A DNA stretch of 24,638 bases from a virus, in the IMG/VR virus record IMGVR_UViG_3300020430_000086, positions 1 to 24,638 of that record, one strand, 5' to 3'. The notes under the pieces were generated by a model, which did no database searches, was not told the DNA's origin, and saw only the letters and a list, made by a program, of their open reading frames with translations. The position numbers and the translations under genes are program-made. Below are positions 9,130 through 15,809 of this stretch, piece after piece (within the stretch, counting starts at the first letter, position 1; every line of letters starts with the position of its first letter).

Positions 9130-9582
9130 TTAGGCGATCCTCAAAAATTCATAAAATGGTTTTTCATGTTGTCCATACTTTTCGTGATACTTTATAAAAA
9201 CAAAACCTAAAGCTTCTAACCACTTTATAGCAGAATGATTCTCTGCATATACAAAATTATATAGGAGTTTATAAGATTTCAACAAACTATCTACCCATTT
9301 TCTGCCTTTTCTAATAAGTTGTATTTTATATTTTTTATTAGAAAACAATTCATCAGTACAAATCATAAATATACAACCACCTTTTATTACTCCACATAAC
9401 CCCATAGGTTGATCTTCGTCACCTGCTATAGTTTGTATCTTTTGACCAAATAGATAACATAAACGTAAAGAATCTGCTGCATCTCTTCCTGTTTGATATA
9501 AACCTTCTAGTCGATCTATTTCTCTCATGTTTTTACATACATAATTTAAGTCTGATAGTTTTGATTTTCTTAAATATCCCAT
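9130..9582 (-). CDS. T7 gp13-like protein with GNAT-type fold (150 aa)
   Basis: A 150-residue protein in the T7 gp13 position, between tail tube B and gp14; T7 gp13 has 138 residues. The C-terminal part contains NHSAIKWLEALGFVF, which matches the N..A..W...GF signature of the last helix-strand of GNAT acetyltransferases. The N-terminus (MGYLRKSKLSDLNYV) also fits a GNAT beta1-alpha1 start. The glycine-rich acetyl-CoA loop (Q/RxxGxG/A) is not evident: the corresponding stretch reads IQLIRKGRKW, so catalysis is doubtful and a structural or assembly role is more likely. Its start overlaps the tail tube B stop by one base (TAATG). Confidence 0.75.
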   Translation of the reverse strand: MGYLRKSKLSDLNYVCKNMREIDRLEGLYQTGRDAADSLRLCYLFGQKIQTIAGDEDQPMGLCGVIKGGCIFMICTDELFSNKKYKIQLIRKGRKWVDSLLKSYKLLYNFVYAENHSAIKWLEALGFVFIKYHEKYGQHEKPFYEFLRIA

Positions 9583-12038
9583 TAAGTTCTTCTACTCCTC
9601 ATATGAAATACTCCTTCATATTCTGCACTAGCTAATAATGTAGGCAAGAATGTATTGTTTTTTATATCTATATCAACTCTATCTGACTTACTCATAATAG
9701 GTACTTTAAATGTTCCTGTATCTAAATTAATCTGACCAATAGAAGCAGAAGCAGCACCAAGCAAACGACCAGTAAATTTATGTAGAGATGTATCTCTGTT
9801 CTCTGGTGTTACTTCTACCTGGAAGAAACCAGAATCTTCATACTTGATATAAAAATGATGAATCTGTAATCGACCACTAATTAATTCAGTAGCACCTCCA
9901 CCACCTTGAGTTAATCTTTGCTGACTGAATCTATAGTGCATTTCATAAGGTTCACCAATAATAAACTTACTATTTCTAAAATCTCCTGTAGCTGTAATGG
10001 TAGAAGTAGAGCCATTAGTTGCATTAGTAGTTGTAAGTGCTTGTCCTGATACAAGAGTTTTTGTATTACCTTGAGCATCAACAAACGTGCTTGTTTCTCC
10101 ACTCGCAAGATACCTGCCAACTATATTCATATCGGCTCTTAATCTATAAGGAACTGTAAAGGTAGAGATGCCAGTAGAAGAGTTATAAGCAACAGACACA
10201 CCGCTAGTTGCTTCTGTTACTTTATGGTCAAGATGATATTCAAACTCTGCATTAGGTTCTCTGAAGTTTGTCTCAAATGGTATTTTTTCTAATGTAACTC
10301 CATTAGCTTCTTGTATAACCATTATTAAATCAGTACCAATAAAATCAATATTTAAGATAGATCTATTACTGTTGATAGTAAAAGTAAACCAAGCATTTAA
10401 GGCTTTAGTAAAACCTTCACCATATAACCATCTGTTTACATATAGCTTGTTTGGATTTTCTGTACCAAGCAAGACAAGAATATCCTGGTTGTTTGATACT
10501 GCCATTTTAAAAATACCACTTGGTATCAGTCTTGGTACATGAATAGTTGTGTTTGCAGCATCTTGGATCTGTTGATTACCTGCAATAATATATTCTCTAA
10601 TACCTGCAAAAGAACCTTTTTTTGTAAGAAAATAAATAGAAGAACCAGAACCTACAGGTTGTGCTGCTGCATTACTTTCAAATTCAGTTTGTACCAGTAC
10701 GTTAGCTGTTGAAGGTGTAAGGTTATCTGCTGAACTTGATAAGACAAATTGTGTTTGTTCAGAAAATAAGATCAACTTTTCTCCCATAGTTACTGCGTGT
10801 TTTAAGATCGCAACTTTTGTATGAGATGCAGCTACATCTATGGGTTCAGTATCTAAAACTGATATAACTGTTTCTGGAAAAAAATTAAAAAATTCTGATA
10901 CTGTTGAAAGTATTACATTATCACCTGCTAAAAATCCAAGCCTGTTTCTAAAGAAAAATACGTTATTGATTTTGTTACCAATAAAAGAAGGATCTGGTGC
11001 TGATACTAAATCACCAACAATACGTTCACCCCATTTTGGAAGGTTAAATGATTGACCACTTGCTGTATATGAATCTCCATCTACTCTTGCAAATCTAAAG
11101 TTACCATCAGCCTGACGTATCAGAACGTGTGGCATAGTATCGTAATTAAATTTAAAAGGTATGCCAGCTTCTACTGTTTCAGACCATTGGCCTTCTTCAA
11201 AAGCATTTCCATTATTAGTCGTAAATTTAACGTAGTAATTATCAAAATCTGTACTTTCATCACCAGCAACTTCTACTACATATCCATTAGGTGACACATT
11301 TGGTAGATCAGTAAACTGCTGTACTGTATCTTTTATTATTGTCATCTTGGTATTACCTTGTGAGTCGTTACCATCTATAGAAAAATCACTACCATCATTC
11401 TTTTTTATATGTATAACAGGACCATTTCTAGCAATGGTAAAACCTGTAAGGCCAGAGTTTAGACCACCTGCAAGATCATTAGCCACAGTATCAGTTGATA
11501 ATGGATCATTACCAGTAGTGTCATCTGTTACTGTCACTCCATCTACAGTCACAGAATAAGTAGTTTTAGATGTTGCCTGGTTTATAAATATAATTGCCTG
11601 AGTTATGTTGCTTGCACTATTTGATAAGGCACTATCCATTGCAGGGGTGATACTGGTATTAACAACAAACGTGAAGTCAGCAATAGTAACTGTCTTCATT
11701 ACACTTCTGGGATTTGATGTGTTTAAATATGATGTGCCATCTGGTTTATGAACTGTTAGTTCAGTACCATCTAATTCAAAAACTTTTACATTACCATTAC
11801 TAAATACAGCTACATACTGTTCAGTTGCATCTCTATTTATAGTTTGAATATGTACATTTCCTAGAGTCGAATTGCTGATTGTTGCCAAGAATTGAGATCC
11901 AGACCTTTTTGTAAGACCAAGAACAGGGTTGCTGTCAGCATTATCCTGTATGTCAGCGTGATCTGCTTGTTTCAAAGCATCAGAAGACTGCGATATACCT
12001 CTTAATAATGTAGGTATAGCTCTTGATATGACAGCCAT
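9582..12038 (-). CDS. Tail tubular protein B, T7 gp12-like nozzle (818 aa)
   Basis: Position directly after tail tubular protein A, length 818 against 794 in T7 gp12, and a beta-rich sequence identify the tail nozzle protein. The N-terminus (ISRAIPTLLRGISQSSDALK.ADH..IQDNADSNPVLGLTKRSGSQFL) is the conserved gp12 opening, where the chain lists pass through the start of the beta-propeller. FFRNRLGFLAGDNVILSTVSEFFNFFP is another typical block, near the middle. The C-terminus ends in a basic stretch (RSRRT). Six copies should form the conical nozzle below gp11. It starts 2 nt after the tail tube A stop. Confidence 0.93.
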   Translation of the reverse strand: MAVISRAIPTLLRGISQSSDALKQADHADIQDNADSNPVLGLTKRSGSQFLATISNSTLGNVHIQTINRDATEQYVAVFSNGNVKVFELDGTELTVHKPDGTSYLNTSNPRSVMKTVTIADFTFVVNTSITPAMDSALSNSASNITQAIIFINQATSKTTYSVTVDGVTVTDDTTGNDPLSTDTVANDLAGGLNSGLTGFTIARNGPVIHIKKNDGSDFSIDGNDSQGNTKMTIIKDTVQQFTDLPNVSPNGYVVEVAGDESTDFDNYYVKFTTNNGNAFEEGQWSETVEAGIPFKFNYDTMPHVLIRQADGNFRFARVDGDSYTASGQSFNLPKWGERIVGDLVSAPDPSFIGNKINNVFFFRNRLGFLAGDNVILSTVSEFFNFFPETVISVLDTEPIDVAASHTKVAILKHAVTMGEKLILFSEQTQFVLSSSADNLTPSTANVLVQTEFESNAAAQPVGSGSSIYFLTKKGSFAGIREYIIAGNQQIQDAANTTIHVPRLIPSGIFKMAVSNNQDILVLLGTENPNKLYVNRWLYGEGFTKALNAWFTFTINSNRSILNIDFIGTDLIMVIQEANGVTLEKIPFETNFREPNAEFEYHLDHKVTEATSGVSVAYNSSTGISTFTVPYRLRADMNIVGRYLASGETSTFVDAQGNTKTLVSGQALTTTNATNGSTSTITATGDFRNSKFIIGEPYEMHYRFSQQRLTQGGGGATELISGRLQIHHFYIKYEDSGFFQVEVTPENRDTSLHKFTGRLLGAASASIGQINLDTGTFKVPIMSKSDRVDIDIKNNTFLPTLLASAEYEGVFHMRSRRT

Positions 12039-12040
12039 AG

Positions 12041-12649
12041 TTATCTAATTAAGGCACTAGAAGGATTGTAAGTATCAAAGATACTGGTAAGAGAAGGATC
12101 TCCTCTAAGTATATTATGATCTCCGTTTGCCAAGTCTGTTTCCATCAATATAGCTCTAGCTCTTTGCTCGTCTTGTTGTGTATAGGTTCTTAAAGATTGG
12201 TCACTAACAAGTCTGTCAACAAACTTTCTTGCAGCTTGTATATTCATATAATGTCTAGCTGGTTCTGGTATCTCATCAAAATCTCTTAAATAAACAACAG
12301 TACAAATTAAGTCTTCATCAAATTCAAACTTATTGTTCTGTCTGTCATATAGTTTTAAACCACGTTGTATAGGATCAATGGTCGGGTGTTGATGTATATT
12401 TGCATCTACCCTTAATACATTTGTAGGAATGTTTATTTGATTAGATCCATCTCTGGTAAGAGTTACATCTATTTCTGTATTAAAAGACCAGCCTTCTGAC
12501 TGAACACTTTTATTAACTTCTGTAAGAGTTGATTGAGCAATACGAGCATCAACAGGAAGTGTACCGACAAGACTATTGATAGGTGCTTCTCCTATAGCTG
12601 CCAACATAATATTGATAGCTTCAAGTTCTGTAGTTGCTGCTACTGCCAT
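12041..12649 (-). CDS. Tail tubular protein A, T7 gp11-like adaptor (202 aa)
   Basis: A 202-residue protein (T7 gp11: 196) placed after capsid and before tail tube B. It carries the typical N-terminal block TELEAINIMLAAIGEAPINSL, followed by LTEVNKSVQSEGWSFNTE and INIPTNVLRVD, then a long helix (ARHYMNIQAARKFVDRL). These are the landmarks of the dodecameric adaptor joining portal and nozzle. It starts 2 nt after the stop of the 26-aa Lys-rich peptide, so it is probably translated by coupling to it, since no good Shine-Dalgarno is seen just upstream. Confidence 0.93.
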   Translation of the reverse strand: MAVAATTELEAINIMLAAIGEAPINSLVGTLPVDARIAQSTLTEVNKSVQSEGWSFNTEIDVTLTRDGSNQINIPTNVLRVDANIHQHPTIDPIQRGLKLYDRQNNKFEFDEDLICTVVYLRDFDEIPEPARHYMNIQAARKFVDRLVSDQSLRTYTQQDEQRARAILMETDLANGDHNILRGDPSLTSIFDTYNPSSALIR

Positions 12650-12651
12650 AA

Positions 12652-12732
12652 TTAGTATTTAATTTTTAAAGAGTCTCTACCACCTTTCATTTTTTTCTTT
12701 TTCTTCTTTTTCATTGATGTACCATAACCCAT
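12652..12732 (-). CDS. Lys-rich 26-aa micropeptide between capsid and tail tube A
   Basis: A 26-codon frame reading MGYGTSMKKKKKKKMKGG and ending KIKY. It has seven consecutive lysines at residues 8-14 and a net charge near +11. The start has a good ribosome-binding site (GGAG, 7 nt before ATG) and follows the capsid terminator; the stop is 2 nt before the tail tube A start. I recall similar MGYG...KKK peptides at this locus in other marine T7-like phages, but cannot verify that here. A function in DNA or RNA contact, or simply in delivering ribosomes to tail tube A, is inference only. Confidence 0.72.
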   Translation of the reverse strand: MGYGTSMKKKKKKKMKGGRDSLKIKY

Positions 12733-12751
12733 AATAATTCTCCGTATTAGT

Positions 12752-12785
12752 AAAAAAAAGGGTATCTAATAATAAGATACCCTTT
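12752..12785 (-). terminator. Rho-independent-type terminator after the capsid gene
   Basis: A perfect 10-bp inverted repeat (AAAGGGTATC / GATACCCTTT) with a 9-nt loop. On the minus strand it is followed by a run of eight T. It begins 8 nt past the capsid stop. T7 has its late terminator (T-phi) in the same place, after gene 10, where it lets capsid mRNA exceed tail mRNA. The match in structure, strand and position makes this the best regulatory call in the window. Confidence 0.93.
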
Positions 12786-12792
12786 ATGTGAA

Positions 12793-13779
12793 TTAAGAAG
12801 CAGATAGCTTGATTGTTGCTGCACATTCTGGTCTTAAGATACCATGCCCTAGAGCATATTTTGCAACCATAAGTGTCCCTTGATACATTATTCCGTAATC
12901 AGAGCCACTTATCTCAGTTGTCATATCCATCAACTTAACTGTACCAACAGCAGATTTGTGGAAGACAAGACCAATAGTTTTACTATCGTCACCTGAGTAA
13001 GTGTTGTTCGCACCACTTGGGTTAGATCCTACGTTTGATTGAGGTACGTTGTTACTCATCATTACAGGAATACCTGCAATCTGTTGTACACGACCAGAAG
13101 CAAATGAACCATTACCACCTGGGTTAAAGTCAACATCTACAGTTCTTGTAGCAGATTCAGCAAGTTTGTAGTACTCAGCAGGTGGTAGTACACAGAAACG
13201 ATCTGTTGGAGGAATGTCTCTTTCGTCAAATGTCTGTGCAATGTCATAGATAGCTGCTGCTATCTCATCACCTGTTACGTTTGCTGAAGCTGTATTACCA
13301 GAAGCAAGTGTAAGAACAAGACCACCATTACCACCACTAAGGTTAGTAGAAGCTCTGGAAGCGTTAGCGATTTGCTTCGCTACGTTTTGGTCATACGTTC
13401 TGGCAAGTGCCTTACCTAGCTCATCAGCATAGGTAGCTCTAACGTCATAATGATTCTTGAGTTCATCAATATTAGCAATGAAACTCTGTGCAATTAATAG
13501 ATCATCAATGTTGATAATCTTTTCGTTTGCCTTGATTTGGTTTGCTCCTACAAGTGGAGTTCCTACTGTGTGATATGCAGCAGTAGCAGTTCCTAATACT
13601 GGGAACTGTGCTGACTTACCACTTGTGATAGTACGAACTGAATGTAGTTGCTCGTTAAAAATGTTGTTTCTGGCAAAGGCTGTAAGAACTTCGCCGCTGA
13701 ACACTTTTAAAAAAAGTGCATCAAAGTCTGTACCAGAATTATTCACCAAACCAAGTCTGCTAGTAGTGGCATTAGCCAT
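12793..13779 (-). CDS. Major capsid protein, T7 gp10-like (328 aa)
   Basis: A 328-residue protein (T7 gp10A: 345) between the scaffold region and the terminator/tail genes. The opening NATTSRLGLVNNSGTDFDALFLKVFSGEVLTAFAR.NNIF is the conserved start of T7-type HK97-fold capsids (E-loop region, then LHSVRTITSGKSAQFPVLG). Later blocks include RATYADELGKALARTYDQNV and PPTDRFCVLPPAEYYKL. It has a strong Shine-Dalgarno (AAGGAG, 7 nt from ATG). Its base composition is less AT-rich than the small genes next to it, typical for a highly expressed gene. The terminator closely follows the stop, so there is no room for a long T7-type 10B frameshift extension. Confidence 0.96.
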   Translation of the reverse strand: MANATTSRLGLVNNSGTDFDALFLKVFSGEVLTAFARNNIFNEQLHSVRTITSGKSAQFPVLGTATAAYHTVGTPLVGANQIKANEKIINIDDLLIAQSFIANIDELKNHYDVRATYADELGKALARTYDQNVAKQIANASRASTNLSGGNGGLVLTLASGNTASANVTGDEIAAAIYDIAQTFDERDIPPTDRFCVLPPAEYYKLAESATRTVDVDFNPGGNGSFASGRVQQIAGIPVMMSNNVPQSNVGSNPSGANNTYSGDDSKTIGLVFHKSAVGTVKLMDMTTEISGSDYGIMYQGTLMVAKYALGHGILRPECAATIKLSAS

Positions 13780-13891
13780 CTAAAAACTCCTTGATAAAAT
13801 TTACAAATTTGAGAAACTAACTTCGTTTCGATCCTTTCTCACAAGTGGTATCTGACGCATCAGGCACAAGGATATTTAGATTTCTACTCTG
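13780..13891 (-). other. Non-coding leader upstream of the capsid gene
   Basis: A gap of 112 nt between the last micro-gene and capsid. It contains the capsid Shine-Dalgarno, a 4-bp GC-containing palindromic hairpin (CTGACGCATCAG at 13852-13863), a direct repeat CTTGTG flanking that hairpin, and GAGAAA/TTTCTC arms at 13811-13816 and 13835-13840. I found no T7-like promoter core (CTATAG) here, although T7 has its strongest late promoter at this place. The hairpins may protect or position the capsid mRNA 5' end; this is inference. Confidence 0.45.
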
Positions 13892-14143
13892 TTAAGTTTT
13901 TACTGACCCACAATTCCACTTCCTTAAAGCAAGGGCTTTGCGAGTTAGCTTGCCATTCTTTTTTAGTGGTCCTTTTACCTTAGACATTCTTGCACAAAAA
14001 GATTTTCTTCTTGCTTTCTGTCTAGGAGAAAGACCTGTCTTTTTAGTAACAGGAGCTTGCAAGTTTCCACCTGTTGCTCGGTTGTATTTTCTACGACCAG
14101 AAGCAGTAAGACCACCTGTGGGGTCTTTGTCCTTCTTAGTCAT
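13892..14143 (-). CDS. Small basic Cys-containing phage protein (83 aa)
   Basis: The last of six small genes between scaffold and capsid. It has DPTGGLTASGRRKYNRATGGNL near the N-terminus, RRKSFCARMSKVKGPL in the middle and a KALALRKWNCG end. The GGLT..GR..YN..TG.NL and RRKSFCARM blocks recur in a small DUF family found in many marine phages (I would test DUF6321; not certain). I chose the ATG at 14143 because AAGG lies 7 nt before it; an upstream in-frame ATG at 14161 has no visible Shine-Dalgarno. The charge is strongly positive. Function unknown; structural or nucleic-acid contact is possible. Confidence 0.78.
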   Translation of the reverse strand: MTKKDKDPTGGLTASGRRKYNRATGGNLQAPVTKKTGLSPRQKARRKSFCARMSKVKGPLKKNGKLTRKALALRKWNCGSVKT

Positions 14144-14193
14144 TGATACACCTTTAGACATAAAAAATGTAAGCTATTTAAAATATAACACTC

Positions 14194-14448
14194 TTATGCA
14201 ATCTTTAAACTATTTCTTTTTCTTCTTCTATGTTGATAAGTAATATTTTTAGAACTTGTCTTTTCTCTTTTAAACCTGGCTTTCTCTTTACTACTCATCT
14301 CACTTGTAGTCTTAGGAGTCTTGCTACTAATTCTTTTAGATGGTCTGCAAGCAGGGTAAGGTCTGCCTTTTTCATTAGTACCTCGACCACATTTCTTGCC
14401 TGTTTTGACATCAACCCATTTTTCTTTAAACCATCTTTTAAGACTCAT
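14194..14448 (-). CDS. Small basic phage protein with paired Cys (84 aa)
   Basis: The sequence starts MSLKRWFKEKWVDVKTGKKC, then GR...EKGRPYPACRPSKRISSKTPKT and ends in a Lys/Arg-rich tail (YQHRRRKRN). The block WVDV.TGK.CGR....GRPYPACRP.KR recurs in a small, widely spread phage family of unknown function (possibly DUF5872; family name uncertain). Two Cys, 15 residues apart, may bind metal or form a disulphide, but a full zinc-finger set is absent. It starts 2 nt after the preceding stop, within the micro-gene cassette. The N-terminal WFKEKW segment is amphipathic. Confidence 0.78.
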   Translation of the reverse strand: MSLKRWFKEKWVDVKTGKKCGRGTNEKGRPYPACRPSKRISSKTPKTTSEMSSKEKARFKREKTSSKNITYQHRRRKRNSLKIA

Positions 14449-14450
14449 AA

Positions 14451-14597
14451 CTATACAATTTTTATATTACCTGATTTTAGTGTCATCTCTTGAACCATAA
14501 AAGTAGGTGAATAAATTCCTTTAGTTAGTTTTTCTTTTCTTTTCTTTTCAAGCTGTTTTATTTCTTGACAAAGCTTTTGGTATTTAAAATCATTCAT
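14451..14597 (-). CDS. Small coiled-coil-like hypothetical protein (48 aa)
   Basis: A 48-residue frame, MNDFKYQKLCQEIKQLEKKR then KEKLTKGIYSPTFMVQEMTL and a short end. Residues 5-25 are a charged amphipathic helix, likely coiled coil; the second half is more apolar. Its ATG overlaps the stop of the upstream 50-aa gene as ATGA, and its stop is 2 nt before the next ATG, which supports it as a real gene despite its size. I do not recognise the family. Confidence 0.65.
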   Translation of the reverse strand: MNDFKYQKLCQEIKQLEKKRKEKLTKGIYSPTFMVQEMTLKSGNIKIV

Positions 14598-14746
14598 TTG
14601 CCTACTTGTTTCTGTGCAGTAGTATGTGCAGCTTTAAATGATTTACCTTCACGCATGAGCTTTTTCATAAGGTTCATGTGTTTGGGTGTGTGATGAACTG
14701 AATGTGCTTTCAGTTTTCTCATCTGTGAAAGATTAAGCTTTGCCAT
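14594..14746 (-). CDS. Small His/Lys-rich hypothetical protein (50 aa)
   Basis: The sequence begins MAKLNLSQMRKLKAHSVHHT and continues PKHMNLMKKLMREGKSFKAA to an HTTAQKQVGK end. It is a helical, strongly basic miniprotein with four His in the centre (HSVHHTPKH). Proteins of the same plan (MAKL..Q..KM..HS.HHS.KHM..M...M..G..F..AH..A...VGK) recur in marine phage genomes from memory. It overlaps the EF-hand-like gene before it by 14 nt and the next gene by ATGA. Function unknown. Confidence 0.72.
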   Translation of the reverse strand: MAKLNLSQMRKLKAHSVHHTPKHMNLMKKLMREGKSFKAAHTTAQKQVGK

Positions 14747-14855
14747 TTTTCTTTTTGTTTCTTAATCTGCGAACTAATAAAAAATCTTCTTTAGTGAGTT
14801 TACCATCACCAGTTTTATCAAGATTTTTCTTTTGTTTAGCTGATAGTTTTTTCAT
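14733..14855 (-). CDS. Micropeptide with a single EF-hand-like loop (40 aa)
   Basis: A 40-residue frame starting MKKLSAKQKKNLDKTGDGKL. Residues 13-24 (DKTGDGKLTKED) fit the EF-hand calcium loop: Asp at position 1, Thr at 3, Asp at 5, Gly at 6, hydrophobic Leu at 8 and Asp at 12. A basic helix precedes the loop and FLLVRRLR follows it, so the helix-loop-helix plan is complete, but with one hand only. Canonical Glu at position 12 is replaced by Asp, which usually lowers calcium affinity. The start overlaps the upstream stop as ATGA. Calcium binding is inferred from the motif; dimerisation would normally be needed for a paired site. Confidence 0.7.
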   Translation of the reverse strand: MKKLSAKQKKNLDKTGDGKLTKEDFLLVRRLRNKKKNGKA

Positions 14856-14998
14856 GCTTTAGTGTACCCTCCACCTGCTGCTTTGTATTCTCTTACAAGT
14901 TGTCCACTTGCATAAGCACTAGGCCATTTTTTGACCCTTGCTTTTACTTTAGCTTTAATTCTTGCATAAAGCTTTGGTTTTGTAGGTTTGTTAGCCAT
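14852..14998 (-). CDS. Small basic hypothetical protein (48 aa)
   Basis: The sequence reads MANKPTKPKLYARIKAKVKA then RVKKWPSAYASGQLVREYKA and ends AAGGGYTKA. The pattern KP.LY.R.K...K.R...WPSAYAS..LV..YK..GG.Y is shared by a small marine phage family (from memory, possibly a short relative of a DUF family). It begins inside the last codons of scaffold (8-nt overlap) and ends by ATGA overlap with the EF-hand-like gene. Very basic (many Lys/Arg), function unknown. Confidence 0.75.
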   Translation of the reverse strand: MANKPTKPKLYARIKAKVKARVKKWPSAYASGQLVREYKAAGGGYTKA

Positions 14999-15797
14999 TA
15001 CCAAATACGTTAGAACCTTGTAAACGCTGTTTCACGTTTTCTGTATATGCTACATCTTTTTCCCAACGAGGATCAGACATGGCAGTTACTACTTCTGCTG
15101 TAGATCTAAATGGTGTAGGTCCACTTGTTGAAGCACGACCTGAGTAGAGACTTGGTTCAACTCCCATAGCGTTATTGTATTGTGAATAGATACCTTGAAC
15201 AGCCAACTTAATAGCAGGTCCATCTCCAGTATCGGTAAGTTTGTTAAAAGCCTGGACTTCTTCAGCAGGCAGATTTTCTATAGCCCAAGAAACCATCTGA
15301 CCATAGCTTTCATCTCCACCAACTGAATCTTTTATACCTTGTGCATCAACTTCACCTGCTATCCCTGCATTACGAAGACCATCTAAATAGGTATCAACAA
15401 TTTGTCTTGAGAAACCAGCTTCATTTAGTTTGCTGTAATCATCTTCAGAGATTTCATCATTTTCTGCAAATCTATTTGATATGTCTTGTGGATCAATACC
15501 AACTTCTTCTAAGACAGAAGCAAGACCTTCTCCATAAAATTCTTCTGCATCAAAATCAGAATCATTTGTTTCCTGTTCTGTTTCTGCTTCTTCTGTTTGT
15601 TCTTCAGCGTTAGCTTCTGGTTCTTCTCTGGTTTGATCTATAGCACCAAGCTTACCTTCAAGTTCTTTATAGCTACCAACAAGATCTTCAACAGTTTTAA
15701 ACTTGCCAGCATACAAACCATTTTCATCTTTTAAACCTTCCAAGTCGTTAGCCGACATTGGCGGTGTTTCTGAAACATTAACTTGTGATGATGTCAT
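14991..15797 (-). CDS. Capsid assembly scaffold protein, T7 gp9-like (268 aa)
   Basis: A 268-residue acidic protein (T7 gp9: 307) between portal and capsid. Its N-terminal half carries a long Glu-rich run (EEPEANAEEQTEEAETEQE, residues about 57-75) after a short conserved GLKDENGLYAGKFKTVEDLVGSYKELE block. The C-terminal part is helical and ends with TSGPTPFRSTAEVVTAMSDPRW, the region that in T7-type scaffolds contacts the capsid shell. It is needed for procapsid formation and then leaves. The Shine-Dalgarno is weak (AGAAAAC), and a T7-like promoter lies just 17 nt upstream. Its 3' end overlaps the next micro-gene. Confidence 0.9.
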   Translation of the reverse strand: MTSSQVNVSETPPMSANDLEGLKDENGLYAGKFKTVEDLVGSYKELEGKLGAIDQTREEPEANAEEQTEEAETEQETNDSDFDAEEFYGEGLASVLEEVGIDPQDISNRFAENDEISEDDYSKLNEAGFSRQIVDTYLDGLRNAGIAGEVDAQGIKDSVGGDESYGQMVSWAIENLPAEEVQAFNKLTDTGDGPAIKLAVQGIYSQYNNAMGVEPSLYSGRASTSGPTPFRSTAEVVTAMSDPRWEKDVAYTENVKQRLQGSNVFGNG

Positions 15798-15809
15798 AGT
15801 AGTTTTCTT

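Noticed and set aside
9931-9948. CACTATAG on the minus strand, 12 of 18 matches to the T7 promoter
   Set aside because: It lies deep inside tail tube B with no gene start nearby, and the bases are explained by the codons for a YEMHYR segment.
9911-10120. Second minus-strand frame (69 codons) inside tail tube B
   Set aside because: Shadow frame with repetitive Leu/Gln content, fully inside a well-supported gene.
12732-12749. TAATACG, identical to the first seven bases of the T7 promoter, after the capsid terminator
   Set aside because: The remainder does not match (no CACTATAG); the downstream bases are the Shine-Dalgarno and start codon of the 26-aa peptide.
12752-12800. Possible gp10B-type frameshift extension of the capsid protein
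   Set aside because: The terminator begins 8 nt after the stop, leaving no room for a T7-like extension, and no slippery sequence was seen at the 3' end.
15341-15613. Plus-strand frame (90 codons) opposite scaffold
   Set aside because: Its Leu/His/Gln-rich composition is the antisense of the Glu-rich scaffold region; no ribosome-binding site or family likeness.
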